From a virus, in the IMG/VR virus record IMGVR_UViG_3300032236_001189, positions 1 to 30,578 of that record: a stretch of 30,578 nucleotides of DNA. The stretch is one strand, 5' to 3'. The translations under genes and the position numbers were made by a program. The first letter of the stretch is position 1, and the number at the start of each line of letters is the position of its first letter. Shown piece by piece: positions 12,972-20,745 of the stretch. The notes below the pieces were generated by a model that had not been told where the DNA came from, made no database searches, and was given only the letters and a program-made list of their open reading frames with translations.

Positions 12972-13289
12972 TTAACGATGGCGACTTGGTGGTAAGCCCA
13001 GCTTTACGGGCTGACCGCGGAGCATAGCTCGACGCTGCTTCTCCGTTGTGCCACCCCAAATGCCCTGTAGCTCAGGATGCTTGAGAGCGTAGAGTAGGCA
13101 CTGCTGCCGATAGTCACAGCTAAAGCATGTTTGTTTAGCTTCTTTTTCCATCGTATAAGTGGGGCGCTTGGCTAGCATCCCGTCGGGAAAATCATCAGCA
13201 AAAAAGGCATCTGGATAACTTGAAGCACAAGGTGGCTCACCGAATTCTTCAAAGTCTGGGTAGTCTGGGTCTTTGTAGAATTCTGACAT
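12972..13289 (-). CDS. WhiB-family iron-sulfur transcription factor
   Basis: A 105-residue protein with the four WhiB cysteines C21, C55, C58 and C64 (CFSCDYRQQC) that hold a 4Fe-4S cluster, followed by the GIWGG turn (76-80) and a basic DNA-contacting tail (TTEKQRRAMLRG). WhiB proteins bind host sigma factor and are restricted to actinobacteria and their phages, which makes this gene a good host marker. The phage copy may switch host or phage promoters. Ribosome site weak (GAGAGAC). Confidence 0.93.
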   Translation of the reverse strand: MSEFYKDPDYPDFEEFGEPPCASSYPDAFFADDFPDGMLAKRPTYTMEKEAKQTCFSCDYRQQCLLYALKHPELQGIWGGTTEKQRRAMLRGQPVKLGLPPSRHR

Positions 13290-13307
13290 TTAGTCTCTCT
13301 ATAGTTA

Positions 13308-13493
13308 TTATCCGTGTTTGGCGCTAAATCCAGTTCCGTTAAAAGTAATCGGAGGAGCACTGAATACTCTTATAAGTTTACCGTCACACCCATCTTCGGC
13401 GCAAGTCAGGCGCTTAGCATCTTCAGTTATTCCGCGGATTTCAGAGTATTTGTGTGACTCATCTTTGTCACATTTGTATTCGTAAGTAGGCAT
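13308..13493 (-). CDS. FmdB-like zinc-ribbon protein
   Basis: A 61-residue protein starting MPTYEYKCDK, with LTCAEDGCDGKLIRVFSAPPITFNGTGF in the second half. Opening and ending both match the FmdB/CxxC-zinc-ribbon regulator family; the second Cys pair is widened to C-x4-C. It is probably a small nucleic-acid or protein binder. It lies between whiB and nrdH with three bases to the latter. Confidence 0.82.
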   Translation of the reverse strand: MPTYEYKCDKDESHKYSEIRGITEDAKRLTCAEDGCDGKLIRVFSAPPITFNGTGFSAKHG

Positions 13494-13496
13494 CAG

Positions 13497-13724
13497 TTAC
13501 TCGGTCACCAGTGAGTTCAATTTATCAAGACGAAATCCAGACCAGCTCACGTCTCCAGCAACTACAACAGGAGCCGATGTATAGCCGTTTGCCTCAATGA
13601 TTGGGAAAACTTCAGGACTGTCTTGAATCATTTTAGATTCAAACTCGATACCTTTTACGTTCAAGAATCGTTTGGTCTGCTCACACTGGACGCAGTTCGG
13701 GTTGCTGTAAACAATTACACTCAT
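13497..13724 (-). CDS. nrdH: NrdH-like glutaredoxin/redoxin
   Basis: A 75-residue thioredoxin-fold protein with the redox pair C11-VQ-C14, the cis-proline loop (TSAPVVV) and WSGFRLDKL at the end, all NrdH marks. It would pass electrons to ribonucleotide reductase, whose gene (15406-17451) lies upstream in the same transcription direction and keeps the C-terminal cysteine pair that such a redoxin reduces. The ribosome site is AAAGAAAG, modest. Confidence 0.9.
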   Translation of the reverse strand: MSVIVYSNPNCVQCEQTKRFLNVKGIEFESKMIQDSPEVFPIIEANGYTSAPVVVAGDVSWSGFRLDKLNSLVTE

Positions 13725-13736
13725 GTTTTTCTTTCT

Positions 13737-13907
13737 TTAGCAGGATGGACAAACCAGTAGACGCCAAACATAGACGCCAACAGGAATTAGTGCGTATAGC
13801 GCAGCAAGTTGAATCGCAACAATGCCAGCAATTTTTAGAGGAGATACTAGAGCTTTCTCAATGTCTACTTCTAGTTCCTTGGTCCTTGGGATTGAGATAA
13901 CACTCAT
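13737..13907 (-). CDS. Single-span membrane protein with CPSC end
   Basis: A 56-residue protein; the ATG at 13907 overlaps the upstream stop as TAATG, while a GTG at 13919 would add four residues. It has a hydrophilic N-terminus (SVISIPRTKELEVDIEKAL), one hydrophobic helix (IAGIVAIQLAALYALIPVGVYVW, about 29-50) and ends RLLVCPSC. A C-x2-C pair at the membrane end, between the B12-binding-like protein and NrdH, could be redox or metal active. Function unknown. Confidence 0.6.
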   Translation of the reverse strand: MSVISIPRTKELEVDIEKALVSPLKIAGIVAIQLAALYALIPVGVYVWRLLVCPSC

Positions 13908-14356
13908 TATTTTGGCCACCTAACCTTGCCATCAATTGTGTAGGACAGAGCAACGGAGTCTCCAGCCTTTAGCTTCAAATCAGCTACGCCTTTATCTGCC
14001 CAGTTCCATGCAGATACCACGCCTGAGTGCTTAACTAGAACAGCCCAATATGCATTCTCTGGAGGCATGTCCGAGCAGTCTGCTTTCTTTGGTAGGGCAT
14101 TGACTAGACAAACAATCTGGTCGCCATACTTATCTGAACCAGTAAGTTTTAGACCTTGCAAATTAAAAATTTTTAAAGCTGTTTGTTCTCCGTTAATAGT
14201 TATGCAATTACTAACTGGAGGTTCTTTGCTTAGTTTTCCAAAATCTACATAGGTATTTACGCAACCAGAACCAACTGCCGCTACGTCAGCTTTTACCCAA
14301 ATCCCGCCAACAATTAGAGCAGTAATGCCAGTTGCAATTAAAATTTTATTTTTCAT
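13907..14356 (-). CDS. Secreted transcobalamin-like (DUF4430-type) protein
   Basis: A 149-residue protein from the ATG at 14356. Residues 5-22 form a signal peptide or anchor (ILIATGITALIVGGIWV). The outer domain has four cysteines (C32, C51, C83, C94) placed as two likely disulfides, then ALKIFNLQGLKLTGSDKYGDQIVCLVNALP, PPENAYWAVLV and SAWNWADKGVADLKLKAGD. This order matches actinobacterial secreted proteins related to the C-terminal cobalamin-binding domain of transcobalamin/intrinsic factor. Its neighbours are cobalamin adenosyltransferase (11-base overlap) and the B12-dependent reductase, so I infer cobalamin capture. Confidence 0.68.
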   Translation of the reverse strand: MKNKILIATGITALIVGGIWVKADVAAVGSGCVNTYVDFGKLSKEPPVSNCITINGEQTALKIFNLQGLKLTGSDKYGDQIVCLVNALPKKADCSDMPPENAYWAVLVKHSGVVSAWNWADKGVADLKLKAGDSVALSYTIDGKVRWPK

Positions 14357-14921
14357 TAGTACCACCAGGAATCCATAGAACATCACCAATCTCGCGATTA
14401 GCGTGTCTAGATAAAACGAATAGAAGGTCTGATAGTCGGTTCAGATATTGCGCTGTAAGGATGCTGACACCATCGCCAAAGGCGTGGATAGCACTCCAAG
14501 TATCGCGTTCTGCTCGACGAGTAACCGTTCTTGCTACATGTAGCTGGGCCGCTAGCGGAGTTCCACTAGGGAGAACAAAGCTCCTAAGCACTGGAAGATT
14601 CTCGTTGTATTTGTCAATAAGTAGTTCCAGATTGGAAATTTGTTCTTGCGTAACTCGTAGTGGAGTTACTTTAGGCTCATCAATTACTGGAGTGCAGAGG
14701 TCTGCTCCGACATCAAACATATCGTTTTGAATACGAAGCAGAACCTCACGCACATCCAATTCAGTAGCGTGGCACAGGGCAACACCGATAGCTGAGTTAG
14801 CCTCGTCTACCGTTGCAAACGCCCCAAGCCTGGCGTCATTCTTAGAGGTCCTACTTCCGTCTCCGAGAGCAGTTGTTCCAGAATCGCCAGTCTTGGTGTA
14901 TACGCTACTGATTACTACCAT
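14346..14921 (-). CDS. pduO: ATP:cob(I)alamin adenosyltransferase, PduO type
   Basis: A 191-residue enzyme that makes adenosylcobalamin from cob(I)alamin and ATP. The N-terminal ATP-binding signature TKTGDSGTTALGDGSRTSKN is followed by DARLGAFATVDEANSAIG, and the later helices carry RTVTRRAERD and LNRLSDLLFVLSRHAN, all typical of the PduO/MMAB trimeric fold. It lies in one transcription direction with the AdoCbl-dependent reductase, to which it would supply cofactor. An HNH gene now sits between the two. Confidence 0.93.
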   Translation of the reverse strand: MVVISSVYTKTGDSGTTALGDGSRTSKNDARLGAFATVDEANSAIGVALCHATELDVREVLLRIQNDMFDVGADLCTPVIDEPKVTPLRVTQEQISNLELLIDKYNENLPVLRSFVLPSGTPLAAQLHVARTVTRRAERDTWSAIHAFGDGVSILTAQYLNRLSDLLFVLSRHANREIGDVLWIPGGTNEK

Positions 14922-14927
14922 TTACTT

Positions 14928-15371
14928 TTACTTTCCACATGTGCATGTTGCACAATGATTTCTATCCCATGCTCTCTGAGTATTTTTAGAGGATGTTACT
15001 GCCTCTAAATGCTCAGGGTTTACACAAAGTTTTACACTACATAAATGGTCAATTACCAAACCTGCTGGTATCTCACCATTTACTAATTCATAGATAACTC
15101 TATGAGCAACAGTGGATTTTCCTTTCCACTTAATTTGTCCATAACCAGTTTTATGAACTGACCCAGACCAAATATGACAACCACGCTCATCAACTGTATG
15201 CCTGATTAGTGGGTTAATAGCCACTGGTCCTGGAGGATTGCCATTAGTCAGACAAGACCTGCATTTAGACCTACGACCATCTTTTTTAACTCTACTATCT
15301 TCATAGAATTCTTCTAATGGTTTATCTATCTGACAAGACCGACAAAGCCTTGTGGTAGTTTTACTTTTCAT
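14928..15371 (-). CDS. HNH endonuclease between reductase and adenosyltransferase genes
   Basis: A 147-residue protein with an N-terminal zinc knuckle (CRSCQIDKPLEEFYEDSR, then KCRSC) and an HNH core: GCHIWSGSVHKTGYGQIKW, HRVIYELVNGEIPAGLVIDHLCSVKLCVNPEHLEAVT. This is the HNH_3/AP2-like layout of phage mobile nucleases; the C-terminus has CATCTCGK. Its insertion into the B12/reductase operon fits a homing nuclease that targets reductase genes. No ribosome site is seen; TAGAAT lies six bases before the ATG, inside a perfect inverted repeat. Confidence 0.88.
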   Translation of the reverse strand: MKSKTTTRLCRSCQIDKPLEEFYEDSRVKKDGRRSKCRSCLTNGNPPGPVAINPLIRHTVDERGCHIWSGSVHKTGYGQIKWKGKSTVAHRVIYELVNGEIPAGLVIDHLCSVKLCVNPEHLEAVTSSKNTQRAWDRNHCATCTCGK

Positions 15372-15391
15372 AATTAAATTCTACCACAAGG
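15348..15391. repeat. 11-bp inverted repeat bracketing the HNH start codon
   Basis: CCTTGTGGTAG (15348-15358) and CTACCACAAGG (15381-15391) are perfect complements 22 bases apart; the ATG of the HNH gene is in the loop and the TAGAAT -10 overlaps one arm. It may be an operator or an mRNA hairpin that controls expression. Confidence 0.75.
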
Positions 15392-15405
15392 ATTAGTCGT
15401 CTATA

Positions 15406-17451
15406 CTACTGTCCCTTGAGATTTTCTACAATGAGTTTAATTTCACATGCGTCAGTAGTGCAATATTTCTCAGATACAGCGTCGATACCCATACCTGCGT
15501 AGATACCTGCGAAGTCAATAGGGAACAACTTGCCCGCTGCTTCGTTGTATTCTTCTTCAGTAATCTGGGTGTAAGGCATCTGAGGGTAGGTGTAGTTTCC
15601 GCTAGGCAGGAACGATACAGTCTTCAGGCTACCGTCATACATATGTAGAACCTTTTCGATGTCTCCAGCCTCAGTGTCTGGGTTGAACGAAATGGTTACA
15701 GACACAGAGTTGTCTGACCAGTAACGCTGAGCAGTAGCCGCGATGTTCATCTTCTCGTAGATGCTTACATCCTTTTCAGCACGCTTAGCGCCTGACTTGA
15801 TTGGGAAGTAAACAACCGAAGTGTGCTCAGGGTTCTCTGCTGCTGGCTCGACTGTGTAGTTGGCCATCTTGAAAAGAGCCAACTGAGGGTCGTCGTTACC
15901 AAAGCGAATAGCACGGTTAAAGAACTGACCACCTGGGGACCAGTGAGCACCTGGAGATTCACCAGCGAGAATCGAAACGGTTCCCGATGGCTTCACGGTT
16001 GTAGTCTTGATTGACTCACGGACACCAAGCCACTCAGAGTAGATGTTGTCATACTTCTTAACTACTGCGTAGCCCTCGTCCATCCAAGTGCGAAGAGCTG
16101 GTAGACCTTGGTTGTCAGCGAAGTTAGCAATACCAGAAATCGAAGTTCCGATACGACGGTTGCGTTGCATGATTGCGTTGGTCTCTTCCCAGTGAGTGGG
16201 GAGCAGGGTCACGGTCTTAGCGTAAAGGTAGGCGAACTTTAGGGTGCGCTTGAAATCTTCGATATCTTCGTGACGGTTTAGGTAGGTCTCAACGAGAGTA
16301 CACATTTCGTACGACTCAAGCGACTGCTCAGCACAAGGGTTGTAGCCAGCGATGCGCCAATCCTTGTTGTTGATGCCATCAGCCAAACGACCATACTGCT
16401 TAGACATGTCTTCCCAGATAACGCCTGGCTCACCGTTGCGAACGATGCCATCGATAATCTTTGAGAAGTCAGTTCCAACATTCACCATTACCGAGTTGTT
16501 CGACAACCAACCCCAACCTGGAGTTTCTGGGTCATACGAGTTACGGTCTGGGAAAGCCTCAGCGTTCTTGAGGTTTAGGAAGTTGTCATCAGTGATACGG
16601 CCAATAAGAAGCTCGGCAGAACGACGAACGTTACCCGAAACAACACAGCGACCAATCAAGTTACCAATGTCCGCGATATCGACAGTAGTCAAAAGCTGAC
16701 CAGCACGTCCCATAAAGATTTTACGAATCTGGTTGTGCAGTGCGATTAGCGGGTCTGGACCTGAAGCTGTTCCACCAAAGGTTTTGATAGGAGCGCCATA
16801 TGGACGAATCTGGTCATAGTTCATGTCCCAGTTAGGCTGGTCTGGCTTTAGGAACGAGTTGATTAGTGCAACCGTTGACTCCATCCAACCCTCACGAGTA
16901 TCTGGAATGTCGTATGGCTGCGGAGCGCCAGGAGCGTAAATCTCAAAGCCCTTGTCTGCACCCTTGTCATCAAATCCAACACCGACACCAAGCATTGAAG
17001 CTTCCATTAGGAATGCAAATGGCTTGCCAGGGTTTTGCTTAGTCATCTCATTAGTAGAGACAAAAGCACAGTTCTGAAGTGATGCAGAATTCTTCTGACG
17101 GTTTACTAGGTCAGTTCCCATCTGAGATAGACCACGACCTGGAGGCGACCACTTCAGGTGGAACAAGCGGTCAAAAAATTCTTTTGCTGAAGCAGCAGCT
17201 TTAGCATCCGACCAAGGTAGTCGCTGCTGACGAGCGTAATCTTTTTGAAGTGAGTATGTGCCGTTAGTCACACGCTCACATACTTCGGACCAAGTTTCCT
17301 TAGTTCCGTCTTCTTTCTTTCGCGAGTAAGTACGAAGAAAAGTAATCTCGCCAACCGAGTTACCAGCAGCATCCTTGAAACCGAATGGAGATTCTTTAGC
17401 CTTGTACTCTGCCACGAAATCTTTATTTAGTTCAAATGAGAACAGAGACAA
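15406..17451 (-). CDS. nrdJ: Adenosylcobalamin-dependent (class II) ribonucleoside-triphosphate reductase
   Basis: A 681-residue monomeric class II enzyme that turns NTPs into dNTPs. The radical and redox cysteines are visible: an N-terminal Cys in SASLQNCAFVS, NPCAEQSLESYEMC with the C-x10-C spacing and Glu of the Lactobacillus leichmannii active site (C408, E410, C419), and a C-terminal pair YCTTDAC at the C-x4-C spacing that a redoxin reduces. GNVRRSAELLIG and GESPGAHWSPGGQFFNR are family marks. It starts at TTG after AAGGTGG. Downstream genes supply its cofactor (PduO) and its electrons (NrdH). Confidence 0.95.
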   Translation of the reverse strand: MSLFSFELNKDFVAEYKAKESPFGFKDAAGNSVGEITFLRTYSRKKEDGTKETWSEVCERVTNGTYSLQKDYARQQRLPWSDAKAAASAKEFFDRLFHLKWSPPGRGLSQMGTDLVNRQKNSASLQNCAFVSTNEMTKQNPGKPFAFLMEASMLGVGVGFDDKGADKGFEIYAPGAPQPYDIPDTREGWMESTVALINSFLKPDQPNWDMNYDQIRPYGAPIKTFGGTASGPDPLIALHNQIRKIFMGRAGQLLTTVDIADIGNLIGRCVVSGNVRRSAELLIGRITDDNFLNLKNAEAFPDRNSYDPETPGWGWLSNNSVMVNVGTDFSKIIDGIVRNGEPGVIWEDMSKQYGRLADGINNKDWRIAGYNPCAEQSLESYEMCTLVETYLNRHEDIEDFKRTLKFAYLYAKTVTLLPTHWEETNAIMQRNRRIGTSISGIANFADNQGLPALRTWMDEGYAVVKKYDNIYSEWLGVRESIKTTTVKPSGTVSILAGESPGAHWSPGGQFFNRAIRFGNDDPQLALFKMANYTVEPAAENPEHTSVVYFPIKSGAKRAEKDVSIYEKMNIAATAQRYWSDNSVSVTISFNPDTEAGDIEKVLHMYDGSLKTVSFLPSGNYTYPQMPYTQITEEEYNEAAGKLFPIDFAGIYAGMGIDAVSEKYCTTDACEIKLIVENLKGQ

Positions 17452-17495
17452 TTAAGCCACCTTAGATAGATTCGAGTGATTGAGTTTCAAGTATA

Positions 17496-17517
17496 ACTCG
17501 GCTAAAAAATACCGAGT
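17496..17517 (-). terminator. Weak hairpin between DUF3039 gene and nrdJ
   Basis: ACTCGG pairs with CCGAGT around a T-rich ten-base loop right after the upstream stop codon. No T-run follows, so it may be an attenuator or mRNA-processing signal rather than a strong terminator. Confidence 0.4.
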
Positions 17518-17518
17518 A

Positions 17519-17746
17519 TTACTCTTTATCTAAGAATAGTGCGTCTGCAATTTCTTTGCAAATCGGGCAAATCCTTAGTTTTTCGGGGTTTCTAGAGGGT
17601 ATAAATATTTTTCCGCACAGGGCTATTACGGGAGTTCCCATAATATACCCCTCAGTTACCTCGGCAGCTTCGGCATAGTGAGCAAGAAAACTGTCTTCAT
17701 TTTGGTCAGCCTTATCAAGCTTTTCATCTAAATCTAGAAGGACCAT
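17519..17746 (-). CDS. DUF3039 zinc-binding protein
   Basis: A 75-residue protein with the DUF3039 pattern: VTEGYIMGTPVIALCGKIFIPSRNPEKLRICPICKEIADAL, the single Cys and following CPIC making a zinc site. The family is found in actinobacteria and their phages; no function is established that I know of. Its start lies inside the end of the propeller gene (13-base overlap). A shorter cousin is at 26439-26609. Confidence 0.85.
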   Translation of the reverse strand: MVLLDLDEKLDKADQNEDSFLAHYAEAAEVTEGYIMGTPVIALCGKIFIPSRNPEKLRICPICKEIADALFLDKE

Positions 17747-18720
17747 GCATCATCCTCATACTCGCCAACTGGCTGCAACATGTCTAAAACATTCTGCTTC
17801 GGAATGATAGCCAAGTGAGCACTTACATCCTTGCGACCATAGGAAACAATAAAGTTTCCCTCATGTTCAATCAGACCTGCTGCAAACTCAACCCCAGGTG
17901 CATCAAAAATAAATTCTTCACTTGCTTCTAGAATCTTGCCATAGTAGTCATATCGAACAAATTGATGAGTGTAATTTCGCACCCCACCTTGGACCATACC
18001 AAAAGTTCGGTCATCATAAAAAGTTACTTTACGGACATAGACGCTGTGGGTTACAGCTAAATATGTGCCATCACCCAGCGGCCACAAAGAGCTACCGCCG
18101 CGAATAGATGCAATAGCTTCATCGATATTTGCTTTAGCAATTACGGTGTCATTTTTATAGATAGAAGTTGCCCCATAAATGAACTCCCAGTTTGGGTTGG
18201 CTTCATCGTAGGCAGACATCCAATTCTTTTCAGCTTTGTAGATTTCAGGTCCATTGTATTTTTTAACAAATGTAGCCTCGGCTTTTTCGAGGTCCAGTTT
18301 GTATACAGCCAACCGAGCGTACTGGGTGTGGGCTTTCTCTAGAATTACTCCAGAAAAATACCATTCTCCGTTTCGTCTAAAAATTCGGCAGTCTTCAACG
18401 CCGCGAGGGACAGCTGGCCCATCAATAAATGAAATTTTTCTAATGTTGTATGCATCTAGATTTTCATCCAAATTACAAACATGAAGCTCATTTTTTACCA
18501 AACTACCGACGGTCACATGGATTAGCCCAGTGTTCTCATCTAGGGTGTAATTGCTAGCACGAAGCAAGCAAATTAGTCCATCTTCTTCGGAGTAGCCTAT
18601 CGATGGATTTAAAGCGTTCCAATTCGGACGTTTTTCATCAAGTTGCTTGACAAACTGCTTTGTAGTACCCCCAAAGTCTTCAATGTAGGGGTAATCAAAT
18701 TTCATTGGTTTGGCTGCCAT
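17734..18720 (-). CDS. GH130-like five-bladed beta-propeller protein
   Basis: A 328-residue protein resembling GH130 glycoside phosphorylases/hydrolases: NPSIGYSEEDGLICLLRASNY, VEDCRIFRRNGEWYFSG (catalytic-type Asp/Arg loop), PEIYKAEKNWM, GGSSLWPLGDGTYLAVTHS, then further strands. The family acts on mannose-linked oligosaccharides. In a phage it might modify host glycans or, with the two glycosyltransferases, build or trim a sugar on virion or DNA. The variant motif EDCR instead of the usual EDPR and the distant similarity make the substrate uncertain. The transcript appears leaderless. Confidence 0.74.
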   Translation of the reverse strand: MAAKPMKFDYPYIEDFGGTTKQFVKQLDEKRPNWNALNPSIGYSEEDGLICLLRASNYTLDENTGLIHVTVGSLVKNELHVCNLDENLDAYNIRKISFIDGPAVPRGVEDCRIFRRNGEWYFSGVILEKAHTQYARLAVYKLDLEKAEATFVKKYNGPEIYKAEKNWMSAYDEANPNWEFIYGATSIYKNDTVIAKANIDEAIASIRGGSSLWPLGDGTYLAVTHSVYVRKVTFYDDRTFGMVQGGVRNYTHQFVRYDYYGKILEASEEFIFDAPGVEFAAGLIEHEGNFIVSYGRKDVSAHLAIIPKQNVLDMLQPVGEYEDDAWSF

Positions 18721-18727
18721 AAGCCCA

Positions 18728-18756
18728 ATTCTATACTAAAACTCAGTATTACTCAA
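18728..18756 (-). promoter_or_regulatory. Promoter giving a leaderless mRNA for the propeller gene
   Basis: Minus strand: TTGAGT (18756-18751), 17-bp spacer, TAGAAT (18733-18728), then seven bases and the ATG at 18720. The divergent fibre genes must start from the same 88-bp gap; TAAAAT near 18769 is a possible -10 on the plus strand. Confidence 0.65.
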
Positions 18757-18808
18757 CCATAAGTGTAGTAAAATTATAAGAAGCGCAACCATCTCCCAAA
18801 GGACTAAC

Positions 18809-19168
18809 GTGAGTCAATCTTTAGCTGGACCCTACAATATCACCTGTGAACAAGGTGCTACTTTCAAGCGCTCAATTTCTTGGACAGACTCTAAAAAAGT
18901 TCCCCACGATTTGACGGGATATACGGCTCGTATGCAAGTTCGAGCTACAGTAGATTCCAGCTCAGTCATCCTTAGTTTGACTACCGAAAATGGAAGAATA
19001 ACTGTAGGTTCTGGAACATACAACATCAATCTTCTAGTTAATGCAACCACCACAGCTGCTCTTACCCCTGGTCAATATGTATATGACCTAGAAGTAGTGT
19101 CTGGTGGCGGAGAAGTAACTCGCATCGTGCAGGGTAATTTTAAAGTTTCTGCCGAGGTGACTCGATAA
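18809..19168 (+). CDS. Small tail structural protein, first of the fibre cluster
   Basis: A 119-residue beta-rich protein starting at GTG after AAGGAC. The opening YNITCEQGATFKRSISWTDSKKVPHDLTGYTARMQVRA is a recurrent pattern in phage and cyanophage structural proteins that precede fibres (QGATF...W.D....DLTGYTAR.QVR). The rest alternates strands (GRITVGSGTYNINLLV, then YVYDLEVVSGGGEVTRIVQGNFKV). It is probably a baseplate or fibre-hub component. It overlaps the next gene as TAATG. Confidence 0.7.
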   Translation: MSQSLAGPYNITCEQGATFKRSISWTDSKKVPHDLTGYTARMQVRATVDSSSVILSLTTENGRITVGSGTYNINLLVNATTTAALTPGQYVYDLEVVSGGGEVTRIVQGNFKVSAEVTR

Positions 19169-19623
19169 TGGCAGTAGATTTTGAAGATGCAAGAGGTAAG
19201 GTCAACGTAAATCAACGTGACCAAAACATCGTCACCGTCCAAGAAGTAATAAATAAAGTAGAGATTGGTATTGGTGGCCCTCAAGGTATTCAAGGCCCAG
19301 CGGGTGCGCCAGGCTCATACACCGTCTCAGCTACAGAACCAGTAAGTCCAAATGTCGGAGATACTTGGTTTAATTCTTCTACAGCTCAAATGTATATTCG
19401 ATACGATGGATACTGGGTAGAAACATCATCTAGTTATGTAGGTCCTCGCGGAACTACTAGCGTATTAAGTGTTCAAAAACCTGCACACAGCTACGGAGCA
19501 GCGGGAGACGTGGCAGGGCAACTTGCTTTTGATTCACATTACTTATATTGCTGTGTTGCAGATTATGTAAATGATTCGACAAATATCTGGAAACGCGTTG
19601 CTTTAGATGCTACTTCCTGGTAG
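19168..19623 (+). CDS. Collagen-like tail-fibre protein
   Basis: A 151-residue protein with an N-terminal attachment part (VTVQEVINKVEIGI), one short collagen stretch GGPQGIQGPAGAPG (about residues 36-49), and then two domains: SATEPVSPNVGDTWFNSSTAQMYIRYDGYWVE, a carbohydrate-contact-like loop common in fibres, and YGAAGDVAGQLAFDSHYLYCCVADYVNDSTNIWKRVAL, seen at the ends of many phage fibres. It should form a trimer. Confidence 0.78.
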   Translation: MAVDFEDARGKVNVNQRDQNIVTVQEVINKVEIGIGGPQGIQGPAGAPGSYTVSATEPVSPNVGDTWFNSSTAQMYIRYDGYWVETSSSYVGPRGTTSVLSVQKPAHSYGAAGDVAGQLAFDSHYLYCCVADYVNDSTNIWKRVALDATSW

Positions 19624-19656
19624 TCGCCACTAACAACCCCAAAAAGAAAGAACAAA

Positions 19657-20262
19657 ATGCCAGATTATCAACCAGAATACAAAATGATTGCAGATGTAAT
19701 TGTGTCTCCGACGGACACTATTATTCTGGGACTAAGTGATGAACAAGCTTATGTTCACTCAACCGATGCAAACAATAAAATTGCCACTATTGGCGACATA
19801 CAGAATCTTTATTGCGGTTCGTTCGAGAATACAACAACACTAAATAGCGCTGGGACTACATCCTCTAACTTGGTTACTTTTGATACAACATCTGTGTCTA
19901 AAGGAGTATCTCTAGTTTCTGGTTCTCAAATTACTTTTGCTAATTCAGGTCGTTATTTGATGAATTTCCTTGGTCAGTTTGCTTTTACTGGTGGTGCTAG
20001 CAACTACAACATCACCGTTTGGTGGACTCTAAACGGAAACATTATCAACAATGGTGCTTCTACTTTCACCACATCTAGCGCACAAAGCGCTCAGACAATG
20101 GCAAATGTTGAAGACATCATCACAGTAAATGCTGGAGACTACATTCAGTTCTACTGGTGGTCAGGAGCAGCAGGTATGGCGCTAACAGCAACCGCCGCTG
20201 CAACTAACCCAACCCGCCCCGCTTCCCCAAGCGTAAAGCTAAATATTTTTAACGTAGGATAA
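19657..20262 (+). CDS. Tail-fibre protein with C1q/TNF-like head
   Basis: A 201-residue protein. The first 50 residues hold strands that resemble fibre attachment (VIVSPTDTIILGLSDEQAYVHS). From about 60 the pattern is that of a C1q-like jelly roll: SGSQITFANSGRYLMNFLGQFAFTG, ITVWWTLNGNIINNG, VEDIITVNAGDYIQFYWWSG, VKLNIFNVG. Such heads bind ligands as trimers, so this may be a receptor-binding protein. Ribosome site AAAGAAAG. Confidence 0.72.
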   Translation: MPDYQPEYKMIADVIVSPTDTIILGLSDEQAYVHSTDANNKIATIGDIQNLYCGSFENTTTLNSAGTTSSNLVTFDTTSVSKGVSLVSGSQITFANSGRYLMNFLGQFAFTGGASNYNITVWWTLNGNIINNGASTFTTSSAQSAQTMANVEDIITVNAGDYIQFYWWSGAAGMALTATAAATNPTRPASPSVKLNIFNVG

Positions 20263-20265
20263 AAA

Positions 20266-20730
20266 ATGACAGCAATTAATTTTCCAGATAATCCTCAGGT
20301 AAACGATACGTTTTCCGTAGGAGAACGCACTTGGAAATGGACTGGCTTAGCCTGGGACGTTGTTGCAACACTGGAAGTAGTTGGCCCCCAAGGTGAGCGA
20401 GGCCCCGTTGGTCCTACAGGTCCTCAGGGAACTACTGGACCAGCAGGTATAGGAATTCCGTCTGGTGGTTCTACAGGACAAATCCTCACCAAATCAACAA
20501 GCACAGACTATGACACATCTTGGCAGAGCACCAAAGCCGCCTCTTATCGTCATAGCCAATCAAACCCATCTGCTACTTGGGTAATTGCTCACAACCTTAA
20601 TTTTTATCCAAATGCCACCGTCGAGGAGACTACTGGCCATCTCATTGAAGGAATTATAACGTATAATGATACCAATACTGTCACGCTATCTTTCAGTCAA
20701 GCTGTGTCTGGTATCGCCTACCTCTCCTAA
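20266..20730 (+). CDS. Collagen-like tail-fibre protein
   Basis: A 154-residue protein four bases after the previous gene. It opens with a short module (NFPDNPQVNDTFSVGERTWKWTGLAWDVV) often found in phage fibres, followed by a collagen stretch GPQGERGPVGPTGPQGTTGPAG (about 40-61) and a hinge GIPSGGSTGQILTKSTSTDYDTSWQS. The C-terminal TWVIAHNLNFYPNATVEE, then IEGIITYNDTNTVTLSFSQAVSGIAYLS is a common fibre tip. Likely trimeric. Confidence 0.82.
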   Translation: MTAINFPDNPQVNDTFSVGERTWKWTGLAWDVVATLEVVGPQGERGPVGPTGPQGTTGPAGIGIPSGGSTGQILTKSTSTDYDTSWQSTKAASYRHSQSNPSATWVIAHNLNFYPNATVEETTGHLIEGIITYNDTNTVTLSFSQAVSGIAYLS

Positions 20731-20745
20731 AAAAGGAACAAATAA

